From Gordonia spumicola (GTDB lineage Bacteria; Actinomycetota; Actinomycetes; Mycobacteriales; Mycobacteriaceae), in contig NZ_BJOV01000005.1 of assembly GCF_009932475.1 (NCBI RefSeq), positions 806,001 to 870,000 on the forward strand: a DNA stretch of 64,000 nucleotides, written 5' to 3'. Both the position numbers and the translations under genes were made by a program. The notes under the pieces were generated by a model. It saw only the letters and a list, made by a program, of their open reading frames with translations, did no database searches and was not told the origin of the DNA. This document shows, piece after piece, positions 9,901 through 17,614 of the stretch; position 1 is the stretch's first letter; the number at the start of each line of letters is the position of its first letter.

Positions 9901-10614
9901 GGTGGGGAGGAAGACGAGGATGTCGCCGTGCCCGCCCGACCACAGTTCGCGCACCGCGGCGTCGATCGCCGCGATCTGATCCAGGTCGGCGTGGTCCTCG
10001 TCGTCCGATGTGAGAGGTCGGTACCGGATCTCGACCGGGTACGTCCGGCCGGACACCTCGATGATCGGGACGACGTCGTCCGGCCCGGCGAAGTGCTTGG
10101 CGAACCGGTCCGGCTCGATGGTCGCCGACGTGATGACGATCTTGAGGTCGGGCCGACGGGGGAGGAGCTGCTTGAGGTAGCCGAGCAGGAAGTCGATGTT
10201 CAGGCTGCGCTCGTGCGCCTCGTCGATGATCAGGGTGTCGTATCGGCGGAGCAGCGGATCGGTGGTGATCTCGCGCAGCAGGATGCCGTCGGTCATCACT
10301 TTGATCTGGGTGTTCGCCGAACTCTTGTCGGAGAACCTGACTTGATAGCCGACGGCGTCGCCGATCTCGGTCTGCAGTTCGTCGGCGATGCGGCGGGCTA
10401 CCGAGGTGGCCGCGATGCGGCGGGGCTGCGTGTGCCCGATGGACGTGCGGCCCATCTCGAGGCAGATCTTGGGCAGCTGCGTGGTCTTGCCCGATCCGGT
10501 CTCGCCCGCGATCACGACGACCTGATGGTCGCGGACGGCTTCGGCGATCTCGTCGCGGCAGGCGCTGACGGGCAGTTCGGGCGGGTACGTGATGGTCAGC
10601 GTGGACGACGACAT
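6931..10614 (-). CDS. hrpA: ATP-dependent RNA helicase HrpA
   Basis: DEAH-box RNA helicase of 1227 residues, close to the family length of about 1300. N-terminal motifs are Walker A (AGETGSGKTTQL, about residue 36), motif II (IIDEAHERSLNIDF) and motif III (TSATIEPDRFAKHF). Motif VI (QRAGRCGRVAPGVC) follows, then the helicase-associated HA2/OB domains and the long DUF3418-type C-terminal region. It is a single-gene unit, divergent from the SRPBCC gene and convergent with nrdR. Substrates are unknown here; E. coli HrpA acts on mRNA and stalled ribosomes. Confidence 0.95.
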   Translation of the reverse strand: MSSSTLTITYPPELPVSACRDEIAEAVRDHQVVVIAGETGSGKTTQLPKICLEMGRTSIGHTQPRRIAATSVARRIADELQTEIGDAVGYQVRFSDKSSANTQIKVMTDGILLREITTDPLLRRYDTLIIDEAHERSLNIDFLLGYLKQLLPRRPDLKIVITSATIEPDRFAKHFAGPDDVVPIIEVSGRTYPVEIRYRPLTSDDEDHADLDQIAAIDAAVRELWSGGHGDILVFLPTERDIRDTADSLNKHSDVEVVPLYARLSVAEQHKVFAPSDGRRIVLATNVAETSLTVPGIRYVIDAGTARISRYSTRTKVTRLPVEKVSQASARQRAGRCGRVAPGVCIRLYSEDDFDGRSEYTDPEILRSNLAAVILSMLSLKLGDIADFPFVQPPESRAVRDGMQLLSELGAVTDTDSASARLTTVGRTLSRLPVDPRLGRMLIAGHDNGCLDHILVIAAALALPDVREFPSDKREAATTAHKRHAVAGSEFLGQVQLWSYLREQRSELSGNQFRRQCEREFIHYLRVREWIDLHRQLTRTVRDIGWQTPTTEVDAAAIGKSVLTGLLTNIGARQGDTREFLGTRGTKFSIFPGSFLSSKPPAFVMAAELMETSRLFAHTVAAVDPEWVEAAAGDLVTRTYSEPHWSTRRAAVMAYERVSLYGVPLVAARRVHYGPIDPKTSREIFIMEALVGGRWRSRHAFVRHNADVVSSAEDLEHRARRRDLGVSDTELFDFYDARVPANVVSARHFDSWWKKAGKTDPTLLNLSVDLLGVDDGPQAADFPGAWQQGETTLELRYNFSPGAPDDGVTAVIPKALLSHVHDGGFDWLVPGMRTELATALIKSLPKGLRKSMSPAQRYADLALEQLAPRSESLIPALARELSAITRVSLGVRDFRPETMPAHLRMHFAVVDENGAVIARGDRLADLRAQFGGATATRAENATVHESWTADGIGTLDDEEVQTLAGQVVTRYPTLIVVPGRGVRVTTVAGAGARDAGIAAGVRELLTRTIAPPSRRLASSLPPARRLALSQNPYKHVDAMLADCTRRAVADVLAGEKGLGDLRSAADYAALSARVSPVVRSLAPELFDAAVAALAEYSEVRRAIDTRVGTLAADDVADQTANLVFDGFIALTPGARLRSLPRYLTGARNRLEALPGSAARDNQGMSVVDRIVAAWNQRLAQVPEARQDALNDLVQWQLEELRISLFAQQLGTQGPVSEKRVLKAIADF

Positions 10615-10685
10615 GATCCGTCAATTCTACGTGCGCGGTGAACACAACGGTTGTCGTGTCCGCCGCACGGTGATGAGGTGGAGGT

Positions 10686-11141
10686 ATGACGACAACTGAT
10701 GCCCGCCGCGTGGTGTTCGCCCGACGTCCCGTCGCCGCGCCGCCCGAGGTGATCTTCGACCTGATCGCCGATCCCGCTCGGCAGCCGGAGTGGGACGGCA
10801 ACGACAACCTGAGCAGCTCGGCCGCGGGCCAGCGAGTCCACGCGGTGGGCGACGCGTTCGACACCGTGCTGACCAACGGCCAAGTCAGACGCAATCACGT
10901 GGTGGAGTTCGAGGAGGGGCGCCTCATCGCGTGGCAGCCGTCACCGGTCGACGAGCCGCGCCCCGGCCACCTGTGGCGCTGGGAGGTGACCCCGACGCGT
11001 GACGGTTCGACCGTCACTCACACGTACGACTGGACCGACCTGCACGACGAGGCGCGCCAGGTCCGAGCCAGGGCGACGACCGTCGACAAACTCGCCGCCT
11101 CCCTCGACCGTCTCGCCGAGCTCGCCGAAAGGTCGTCCTGA
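10686..11141 (+). CDS. SRPBCC-family protein
   Basis: A 151-residue protein of the START/Bet v1-like (polyketide cyclase 2) fold. It shows the N-terminal beta strand and helix pattern FARRPVAAPPEVIFDLIADP, then WDGND, and a C-terminal amphipathic helix. Such proteins bind small hydrophobic ligands; the ligand is not predictable. It starts 71 bases from the divergent hrpA start, with AGGTATG at the start codon giving only weak ribosome-binding support. It ends 14 bases before the convergent TmrB-like gene. Confidence 0.8.
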   Translation: MTTTDARRVVFARRPVAAPPEVIFDLIADPARQPEWDGNDNLSSSAAGQRVHAVGDAFDTVLTNGQVRRNHVVEFEEGRLIAWQPSPVDEPRPGHLWRWEVTPTRDGSTVTHTYDWTDLHDEARQVRARATTVDKLAASLDRLAELAERSS

Positions 11142-11154
11142 CCGGCTAGGGCTC

Positions 11155-11766
11155 CTACAGCCGGATATGGCGGACGGCGACCTCCACGCGGCGTAGGGCC
11201 GCAGCGGGCCTCGAGAGTCGACCCTTGGGCAGGTCGAGGTGCAGGTGCGCCGCGATGGTCTCGACGACATCGTCGAGCGTGCGGTCGTCGGTGTCGATGT
11301 GCAGCCCGAACGCCTCAGCGGCGAGCGCTGAGCGGCACCTGTCGATCTGTGCGTGCGCCCAGGTCTCGTCACGCCGCAACAGCCGGGCGCCCATCGACGA
11401 CACGCGGGACGACAGCCGATGCTCGAGCGTCCTCCGGCTCGCGGCGAGCGTGAAGTGACGCACATCTGTTCCGCGCCGCCGGAGTTCGCCGACAGTCTCG
11501 TCGAAGTACTGCGCCCGGACAACGGTCATCGGCACGAACACCGGGCCGTCGTTCGCTGCGGCCGCCTGCTCGAGAGTGTCGGCGACGCCCGAGCGCCACT
11601 GCGGCAGGTCCTGGAAGTCCCCGCGTGCGGACCGCGGCAGCATCTTGTGCATCGCGTATCCGAGGATCTCGGGATCGGCGACCCGCCCGCGGCCGTGCCT
11701 GCGGTGAAGTTCGTGTGCGGTGTGCGTCTTCCCCGAGCCGAAGGCCCCGTTGATCCAGACCAGCAT
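11155..11766 (-). CDS. TmrB-like ATP-binding protein (tunicamycin-resistance family)
   Basis: A 203-residue P-loop protein starting MLVWINGAFGSGKTHTAHEL, with Walker A at residues 8-14. As I recall the Bacillus subtilis tunicamycin-resistance protein TmrB, it matches along most of its length: HFTLAASRRTLEHRL near residue 107, AQIDRCRSAL near 140, TIAAHLHLDL near 170 and a closing HIRL. TmrB is thought to bind ATP and tunicamycin. The start at 11766 is set by the P-loop. It overlaps no gene and diverges from the aminotransferase. Actual drug specificity is unknown. Confidence 0.8.
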   Translation of the reverse strand: MLVWINGAFGSGKTHTAHELHRRHGRGRVADPEILGYAMHKMLPRSARGDFQDLPQWRSGVADTLEQAAAANDGPVFVPMTVVRAQYFDETVGELRRRGTDVRHFTLAASRRTLEHRLSSRVSSMGARLLRRDETWAHAQIDRCRSALAAEAFGLHIDTDDRTLDDVVETIAAHLHLDLPKGRLSRPAAALRRVEVAVRHIRL

Positions 11767-11821
11767 GGAGTTCACGGTACCGGCGAGTACAACGGTGCCC
11801 GGACATGGGATATTGGATGGC

Positions 11822-13054
11822 ATGGGTTCTCTTTGGCACGGTTTTGCAGACATGGGCGCGGTCACGGCGAGCGGGCCGTTCGTCGTCACCCGAGGTGACG
11901 GCACGCGCATCTACGACGACAAGGGCAACGAGTACATCGATGCGACGGCGGGCCTCTGGTTCACCAACATCGGTCACGGCCGCACCGAGGTGGCCGAGGC
12001 CGTCGCGAAGCAGCTGTCGACCATCGCGCACTACTCGAACTTCGGCGACCTCGCGTCGGACGTCACGATCGAGCTCGCCGAGCGCGTGGCGGCGATCGCT
12101 CCCGTCGCGGGCTCGAAGGTCCTGTTCACCCTCGGCGGTTCCGACTCGGTCGACAGCGCGTTCAAGCTCGCCCGTCGCTACTGGGTGGAGCAGGGCAAGC
12201 CGGAGAAGAAGATCGCCGTCGGCCGCACGAAGGCGTACCACGGCATGCACGCCGCGGGCACGTCGCTCGCGGGCATCCCGGCCAACGCCGAGGGCTACGG
12301 CGAACTGCTTCCGGACACCGAGACCGTCGATTGGGACGACGCGAAGAGCCTTCTCGGACTGATCGAGCGCGTCGGAGCAGACAAGATCGCGGCGTTCTTC
12401 GCCGAGCCGATCATCGGCGCGGGCGGCGTCTACCTCCCGCCGGAGGGCTACCTCTCCGAGGTCCGCGACATCTGCCGTGAGCACGACATCCTGTTCATCG
12501 CGGACGAGGTCGTGACCGGCTTCGGCCGCATCGGCGCGGGCGAGTGGTTCGCGTCGGCCCGCTTCGATCTGCAGCCCGACATGATCACCACCGCCAAGGG
12601 TCTCACCAGCGGTTACGTCCCGATGGGCGCGGTCATCGCGGCGCCTCGCGTCGCTGAGCCGTTCTTCGCCGGCGGCACGTGGTTCCGCCACGGCTACACC
12701 TACGGCGGACACAACGCGTCGGCCGCCGCGGCGCTGGCGAACCTCGACATCATCGAGCGCGAGAACCTCCTCGACGACGCGAACCGGCTCGAGGGCGATC
12801 TCGCGGCGGCCTTCTCACCGCTCGCCGAGCTCGACGCGGTCTCCGAGGTCCGCACCGGACTCGGCGCCGTGACCGCCGTTCAGCTGGCCGACCCGGCGAA
12901 GGCGATGCCCGCTATCGCCAAGCTCCGGGAGCACGGCGTCAGCTCGCGTGCCGCGGGCCAGGGCGCGCTGCAGATCTCGCCCGCGTTCATCATGACGACC
13001 GACGAGGTCGGCGAGCTCGCGGACCGCTTCGCCGCGGCGTTGAAGGAGCTGTAG
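11822..13054 (+). CDS. Class III (omega) aminotransferase
   Basis: PLP-dependent aminotransferase of 410 residues, slightly short for the class. It shows VTRGDGTRIYDDKGNEYIDA near the N-terminus and GGSDSVDSAFKLAR for cofactor phosphate binding. The DEVVTGFGRIG Asp contacts the pyridine nitrogen, and the Schiff-base lysine is Lys259 (ITTAKGLTSGYVPMGAV). The start MGSLWHGFADMG is typical of aspartate-aminotransferase-family (putrescine/beta-alanine-like) enzymes. The substrate cannot be read from sequence. It stands alone, divergent from the TmrB-like gene. Confidence 0.88.
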   Translation: MGSLWHGFADMGAVTASGPFVVTRGDGTRIYDDKGNEYIDATAGLWFTNIGHGRTEVAEAVAKQLSTIAHYSNFGDLASDVTIELAERVAAIAPVAGSKVLFTLGGSDSVDSAFKLARRYWVEQGKPEKKIAVGRTKAYHGMHAAGTSLAGIPANAEGYGELLPDTETVDWDDAKSLLGLIERVGADKIAAFFAEPIIGAGGVYLPPEGYLSEVRDICREHDILFIADEVVTGFGRIGAGEWFASARFDLQPDMITTAKGLTSGYVPMGAVIAAPRVAEPFFAGGTWFRHGYTYGGHNASAAAALANLDIIERENLLDDANRLEGDLAAAFSPLAELDAVSEVRTGLGAVTAVQLADPAKAMPAIAKLREHGVSSRAAGQGALQISPAFIMTTDEVGELADRFAAALKEL

Positions 13055-13062
13055 AAAATCCG

Positions 13063-13092
13063 TTGCGACCCCTCCGATCCCGGGCGTAGCGT
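13063..13092 (+). promoter_or_regulatory. Candidate promoter of the small intergenic transcript
   Basis: TTGCGA at 13063-13068 and TAGCGT at 13087-13092 are 18 bases apart, only 9 bases after the aminotransferase stop. A start site near 13099 would place the extreme Shine-Dalgarno of the tiny ORF about 10 bases into the RNA. Confidence 0.55.
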
Positions 13093-13126
13093 CGACTGCG
13101 TCAAGGGAAAGGAGGTGGTCCACGAA

Positions 13127-13165
13127 ATGATTTCATTCAGGACCGAGGAGGTGGCCGCCGCCTGA
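13127..13165 (+). CDS. Possible 12-residue leader-type peptide (MISFRTEEVAAA)
   Basis: ATG at 13127 opens a 12-codon frame ending at TGA 13163-13165. It is preceded by AAAGGAGGTGGTCC (13108-13121), nearly a full complement of the 16S rRNA 3' end, at proper spacing. A second AGGAGGTGG copy lies inside the frame (13146-13154). Its last codons and stop sit within a 12-pair hairpin, and a strong terminator-like hairpin follows. This looks like a stand-alone RNA of roughly 140 bases. No similarity to a named peptide is claimed; it could act through RNA structure or ribosome binding rather than as a protein. Confidence 0.5.
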   Translation: MISFRTEEVAAA

Positions 13166-13181
13166 CGGCGGTCGCCCACCT
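13149..13181 (+). other. RNA hairpin enclosing the stop codon of the tiny ORF
   Basis: AGGTGG-CCGCCG (13149-13160) pairs with CGGCGG (13166-13171) and CCACCT (13176-13181), leaving a TCGC bulge and the loop CCTGA that holds the stop codon. The CCACCT arm could pair instead with the AGGTGG of the first Shine-Dalgarno copy at 13113-13118. Two exclusive folds are therefore possible, as in attenuators. Confidence 0.6.
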
Positions 13182-13189
13182 GAAAGACG

Positions 13190-13234
13190 ACGAACCCCCT
13201 TCACTCGCGACGTCCGCGAGGGAAGGGGGTTCGT
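13190..13234 (+). terminator. Long hairpin terminating the small transcript
   Basis: ACGAACCCCCTTC (13190-13202) pairs perfectly with GAAGGGGGTTCGT (13222-13234). An inner stem CTCGCG/CGCGAG (13204-13209 and 13215-13220) closes around ACGTC. The bases after it (TGCGTTCTTC) are only moderately T-rich. The rest of 13235-13319 up to ahpD shows no feature I can name. Confidence 0.7.
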
Positions 13235-13319
13235 TGCGTTCTTCGCCGAGACGGCCCCGAGACGCACGAGTGCCCCGCCGGAGGACCGGCAGGGCACAGG
13301 TGGGGCTGCAGAGAGAGGA

Positions 13320-13847
13320 TCAGGCGAGGGTCTCGGCGATGCCGATGGCCTGGCCGACGCCTGCGACGATCGAGGCGACCTTGAGGGCCTCGAGGACGGC
13401 CTCGCGATCGACGCCCGCTTCGCGGACGATGTTCTCGTGAGCGCCGACGCAGTGCTCACAGCCGTTGATCGCCGACACTGCGAGCGACCACAGCTCGAAG
13501 GTCGACTTGTCGACGCCGGGATTGCCGATGATGTTCATCCGCAGTCCGGGGCGCAGGTCGTCGTACTTGCCGCCGAGGAAGCCGCGACCGCGGTAGAACA
13601 CGTTGTTCATCCCCATGATCGACGCGGCGCCGAGAGCGGCGTTGTACGCCTCGGCCGACAGGTTGTCGGCCGCCTCGTCGGAGATCTCCCGCAGGACGGT
13701 CGCGTTGCGGGTGGCTGCGGCGGTGGCCAGCAGGGTTCCCCACAGCTGCTCTTCGGTCAGCACGGTGGTGCGGCTGATCGAACCGAGGTTGAGCTTCAGG
13801 TCTTTGGCGAACTCGGGGAGTGCGCTCTTCAGATTGTCGATGCTCAT
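13320..13847 (-). CDS. ahpD: Alkyl hydroperoxidase AhpD
   Basis: A 175-residue carboxymuconolactone-decarboxylase-fold protein that reduces AhpC via lipoamide in mycobacteria. The redox centre Cys130-x-x-Cys133 with His137 ([13 protein letters not shown]) and the proton-relay Glu118 are present. It follows ahpC by one base on the same strand, forming the classic ahpC-ahpD operon. Divergent oxyR probably regulates it. The N-terminal [17 protein letters not shown] is typical of the mycobacterial form. Confidence 0.97.
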   Translation of the reverse strand: MSIDNLKSALPEFAKDLKLNLGSISRTTVLTEEQLWGTLLATAAATRNATVLREISDEAADNLSAEAYNAALGAASIMGMNNVFYRGRGFLGGKYDDLRPGLRMNIIGNPGVDKSTFELWSLAVSAINGCEHCVGAHENIVREAGVDREAVLEALKVASIVAGVGQAIGIAETLA

Positions 13848-13848
13848 A

Positions 13849-14430
13849 TCAGGCGGACATCAGTTCGCCGGCGTTGATGGTGGGATCACCCTTCTTCCAG
13901 TTGCACGCGCAGAGCTCGTCCGACTGGAGGGCGTCGAGGACACGCAGGACCTCGTCGACGTTGCGGCCGACCGAACCGGCGGTCACCGACACGAACTGGA
14001 CCTCGTTGTTCGGGTCGACGATGAAGGTCGCACGATCGGCGACACCGTCGGCGTTCAGGACGCCCGCGGCCTCGGCCAGCTCACGCTTGAGGTCCGACAG
14101 CATCGGGAAGGGGAGGGTCTTGAGGTCCTCGTGCTGTGCGCGCCACTGGAAGTGGACGAACTCGTTGTCGACCGATGCGCCAAGCACCTGGGTGTCGCGG
14201 TCGGCGAACTCGTCGTTCAGCTTGCCGAAGGCGGCGATCTCGGTGGGGCAGACGAAGGTGAAGTCCTTCGGCCAGAAGAACACGACGCGCCACTTGCCCG
14301 CGTAGTCGTCCGAGGTGACGGTGGTGAAGTAGTCGTCGGGCTGCTGGGCGTCGACCTTGGAGAGGTCGCCGCCGATGACTGCGGTGAGGTTGTAGGCCGG
14401 GAACTGGTCGCCGATGGTCAGCAATGCCAT
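13849..14430 (-). CDS. ahpC: Alkyl hydroperoxide reductase AhpC (peroxiredoxin)
   Basis: A 193-residue 2-Cys peroxiredoxin reducing organic peroxides and peroxynitrite. The peroxidatic Cys61 lies in [17 protein letters not shown]. The resolving cysteines are in [13 protein letters not shown] near residue 175; the extra Cys pair there is also seen in actinobacterial AhpC reduced by AhpD. The start [13 protein letters not shown] is conserved. It is first in ahpC-ahpD and divergent from oxyR, separated by a 145-base control region. Confidence 0.97.
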   Translation of the reverse strand: MALLTIGDQFPAYNLTAVIGGDLSKVDAQQPDDYFTTVTSDDYAGKWRVVFFWPKDFTFVCPTEIAAFGKLNDEFADRDTQVLGASVDNEFVHFQWRAQHEDLKTLPFPMLSDLKRELAEAAGVLNADGVADRATFIVDPNNEVQFVSVTAGSVGRNVDEVLRVLDALQSDELCACNWKKGDPTINAGELMSA

Positions 14431-14561
14431 GACACGTACTCCTGAATTCGTTGAAAGGGGTGCGATGAGAATCGAGCTAGCGGCGTGCGCGGGGATTGCC
14501 CGTTCGCCGTCGAGATCCAGTCTGCCGCACCGTGGTTAGAAAGTAAACGTGATCGCACGCA

Positions 14562-14573
14562 CTATACTGATAG
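14562..14573. promoter_or_regulatory. oxyR promoter with overlapping CTAT-N4-ATAG palindrome
   Basis: TATACT (14563-14568) is a good -10 box 7 bases before the oxyR ATG, implying leaderless transcription. The palindrome CTAT-ACTG-ATAG covers it exactly. OxyR sites commonly contain ATAG/CTAT quarter-sites, so this is a candidate autoregulatory and ahpC-control site. The ahpC promoter itself was not clearly resolved in 14431-14561. Confidence 0.55.
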
Positions 14574-14575
14574 GC

Positions 14576-15526
14576 ATGGGCAATCAAAGCTATCAACCGT
14601 CGATCGGCGGTCTGCGGGCCTTCGTCGCCGTCGCCAAGAAACTCCACTTCGGAACGGCCGCAACGGATCTCGGTGTGAGCCAGCCCTCACTGTCGCAGGC
14701 TCTCGCCGCTCTGGAAGCCGGTCTCGGACTTCAGCTGGTGGAGCGGACAACGCGCAAAGTGATGTTGACCCCGGAGGGTGCCAGACTGCTCCCCTCGGCC
14801 ATCGCGGCGTGCGACGCGGTCGACGACTTCCTGCTCGACGCCGCGGGCGATCTCGACCCGCTCGTGGGTCGTCTCCGACTGGGATTCATCCCTACGATCG
14901 CTCCCTACATCCTCCCGAGAGTGCTCCGCGGACTGGCCGTCCGGCGTCCGCAGCTCGAATTGATGGTGATCGAGGATCAGACCGATAGGCTCCTCGGACA
15001 ACTGCGCGACGGAACGCTCGACGCCGCCGTCCTGGCGTTGCCGTCCGGGGTGCCGAGCCTCGGCGAGGTCGCCATGTACGACGAGGACTTCCTCCTCGCC
15101 CTCCCCGCCGATCATCCGCTCGCCGGACGCAGACGGCTGTCACCCGCGCTGCTCGCCGATCTGCCGCTCCTGCTGCTCGACGAGGGCCACTGCATGCGCG
15201 ATCAGGCGCTCGACGTCTGCCAGAAGGCCGGCGTGGACCCGGACCTGCAGCAGACGCGAGCGGCCTCGCTCAAGACCGCCGTGCAGTGCGTCGAGGGCGG
15301 GCTCGGCGTCACCCTGATCCCGAAGACGTCGGTGTCGGTGGAGACGGCTACCGGTGGACTGGCCGTCGCCGAGTTCGCTCGGCCGCGTCCGGGCAGGCGG
15401 ATCGGGCTCGTGTACCGTCCCTCCTCCGGTCGGGCCGAGGCCTATCGGGCGTTGGCGGCCGACATCACCGAACTGGTCGCCGAGAGCGGGGACGTGACCG
15501 TGCCGATCACGCCTGCGAACCGGTGA
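14576..15526 (+). CDS. oxyR: LysR-family peroxide sensor OxyR
   Basis: A 316-residue LysR regulator with an N-terminal winged helix ([20 protein letters not shown]). Two cysteines, Cys206 ([11 protein letters not shown]) and Cys215 (ALDVCQKAG), are nine residues apart, as in the redox pair C199/C208 of E. coli OxyR. The start [16 protein letters not shown] fits mycobacterial OxyR and sits 7 bases from a -10 box. It is divergent from ahpC. Its last 20 bases overlap the convergent helicase gene. Confidence 0.94.
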   Translation: MGNQSYQPSIGGLRAFVAVAKKLHFGTAATDLGVSQPSLSQALAALEAGLGLQLVERTTRKVMLTPEGARLLPSAIAACDAVDDFLLDAAGDLDPLVGRLRLGFIPTIAPYILPRVLRGLAVRRPQLELMVIEDQTDRLLGQLRDGTLDAAVLALPSGVPSLGEVAMYDEDFLLALPADHPLAGRRRLSPALLADLPLLLLDEGHCMRDQALDVCQKAGVDPDLQQTRAASLKTAVQCVEGGLGVTLIPKTSVSVETATGGLAVAEFARPRPGRRIGLVYRPSSGRAEAYRALAADITELVAESGDVTVPITPANR

Positions 15527-17513
15527 GTTCGGCCCATTCGTCGATCAGGCTGGAATCGACGCCGCGGATGAGCTCGCCGAGCTCGTCGGTGAGGTCTTCG
15601 ATCTCGTCGGTCACCGCGGACATCGGCAGCCCGTTCGACAACGCGCGGTAGCAGTCGGTCAGGTAGCGGAGGACGACGCCTTCGCTGCGGGCGAGTCCGA
15701 ACTGCGAGATCAACTCGGCGAACGTCATCGACCGCTCCCGCATGTGCCGCAGCACGGACTTGGGCGACGGCGTCGAACCGGCCAGCCACGGATGTCCGCG
15801 GCGGTACACCTCGTAGGCGAAGCCGATCTCCTCGGCGAGCGGCTGCGGCCACGTGACCTCCTCCAGCCGCGCCATCCGCTCCTCGTACTCGATCCCGTCG
15901 GCCTTCATCTCGGCGACGGCCTCGTCGCGGGCGGCCTTGCGCTGCGCGACGAGCACCGGACGGGGATCGTCCAGGATGCTCTCGACCACCGAGACCACGT
16001 CCAGGGTGTAGGTCGACGACTCCTTGTCGAGCAGTTCGAACGCGGCGACGGCGAACGCCGAGAGCGGATTGGTCAGTGCGAAGTTCTCGGGCAGGTCGAC
16101 CGACAGCTCCACCTTCTTGCCGTCGGCCGCCGGGGTGTCCAGCCGGGTGACGATGCCGGTCTCGCACAGGTCGCGGTACAGGGCGATGGTGTGCTTGATG
16201 TGGCGAAGCTGCCTGACGCGCGGCTCGTGGTTCTCCTCCAACAGGTGACGCAGGGCGGCGAAGCAGTCGCCGGGCCGCTCCATCACCTCCATGAGCATCG
16301 CCGTGGTCATCCGGAAATGCGAGCGCATCTCCTCGTCCGGCGCGTCGATCAGCGTCGTGAACGTCTGCTCGCCCCAGCTGACGAACCCCTCGGGCGCTTT
16401 GCGTCGGACCAGCTTCTTGAGCTTCTTGGGATCGTCTCCCGCTTTGGCGATCGCCTTCGCGTTCTCGACATCGTGCTCGGGCGCCTGGGCGACGACGTAT
16501 CCGACGGTGTCGTAGCCCGCGCGTCCCGCCCGGCCCGCGATCTGGTGGAACTCGCGTGCGCGCAGCCTGCGGACCCGATTGCCGTCGTACTTGGTGAGGC
16601 CCGCGAACAGGACCGTTCGAATCGGCACGTTGATCCCCACACCGAGGGTGTCGGTGCCCGCGACGACCTTGAGCAGCCCGGCCTGAGCCAGGCGCTCGAC
16701 GAGCCTGCGGTAGCGGGGGAGCATGCCCGCGTGATGGACGCCGATGCCGGACCGCAGGAGTTTGCTCAGCGTCCCGCCGAAGCCGGTGCTGAAACCGAAG
16801 TCGCCGATCGCCTCGACGATCGCCGCCTTCTCCTCCTTGGTGCAGAGTTTCGCCGACAGCAGGGCCTGTCCGCGTTCGACGGCCGCCTGCTGAGTGAAGT
16901 GCACGACGTACACCGGGGAGCGGCCGGTCGAGACGAGTTCTTCGATCGTCTCGTGGATCGGGGTCATCGCATACCGATGCTCGAGCGGAACCGGGCGTTG
17001 GACGCCGGTCACCGGCACGGTCGGGCGGCCGGTGCGCCTGGTGAGGTCGTCGACGAAGAACGACGTGTCGCCCAGTGTCGCCGACATCAGCAGGAACTGC
17101 GTGTTCGGGAGTTCGATCAGCGGGACCTGCCAGGCCCATCCGCGATCGGATTCGCCGTAGTAGTGGAACTCGTCGGCGACGAGGACTCCGATGTCGCTGT
17201 CGGGTCCTTCGCGCAGCGCGATGTTCGCGACGATCTCGGCGGTCGCGCACACGATCGGCGCGTCGGCGTTGACGGACGCGTCGCCGGTCAGCAGGCCGAC
17301 GTTCTCGGCCCCGAACTGGGTGCACAGGTCGAAGAACTTCTCGCTGACCAGTGCCTTGATCGGCGCGGTGTAGTACGCGCGCCGCCCGCGGCACTGGGCG
17401 AAGTAGATCGCGCCGGACGCCACGAGCGACTTGCCCGAGCCTGTCGGGGTGGCGAGGATGACGTTGCTGCCCGACACCAGCTCCAGGAGCGAGTCCTCCT
17501 GGTGCGGGTACAT
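15507..17513 (-). CDS. DEAD/DEAH-type RNA helicase with DUF3516-like C-terminus
   Basis: The ATG at 17513 gives 668 residues, with Walker A (ATPTGSGKS, about residue 20), motif II DEFHYYG, motif [14 protein letters not shown], motif [13 protein letters not shown] and a long C-terminal domain as in actinobacterial DUF3516 helicases. This ATG lies immediately before the helicase core. The frame stays open upstream to 17624 and encodes AFERFTDWWAARGID, which resembles the family's pre-core helix. No ATG, GTG or TTG exists there, but a CTG at 17618-17616 overlaps the PAC2 gene's stop. The true protein may be about 35 residues longer. Confidence 0.88.
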   Translation of the reverse strand: MYPHQEDSLLELVSGSNVILATPTGSGKSLVASGAIYFAQCRGRRAYYTAPIKALVSEKFFDLCTQFGAENVGLLTGDASVNADAPIVCATAEIVANIALREGPDSDIGVLVADEFHYYGESDRGWAWQVPLIELPNTQFLLMSATLGDTSFFVDDLTRRTGRPTVPVTGVQRPVPLEHRYAMTPIHETIEELVSTGRSPVYVVHFTQQAAVERGQALLSAKLCTKEEKAAIVEAIGDFGFSTGFGGTLSKLLRSGIGVHHAGMLPRYRRLVERLAQAGLLKVVAGTDTLGVGINVPIRTVLFAGLTKYDGNRVRRLRAREFHQIAGRAGRAGYDTVGYVVAQAPEHDVENAKAIAKAGDDPKKLKKLVRRKAPEGFVSWGEQTFTTLIDAPDEEMRSHFRMTTAMLMEVMERPGDCFAALRHLLEENHEPRVRQLRHIKHTIALYRDLCETGIVTRLDTPAADGKKVELSVDLPENFALTNPLSAFAVAAFELLDKESSTYTLDVVSVVESILDDPRPVLVAQRKAARDEAVAEMKADGIEYEERMARLEEVTWPQPLAEEIGFAYEVYRRGHPWLAGSTPSPKSVLRHMRERSMTFAELISQFGLARSEGVVLRYLTDCYRALSNGLPMSAVTDEIEDLTDELGELIRGVDSSLIDEWAELTGSQA

Positions 17514-17614
17514 GTCGATGCCGCGAGCAGCCCACCAGTCGGTGAACCTCTCGAATGCGAGGTCGTCGTCTCCGGTGGGCTGCAGCGGTTCGATTGTGGC
17601 GGGGGCCGGGTCGG

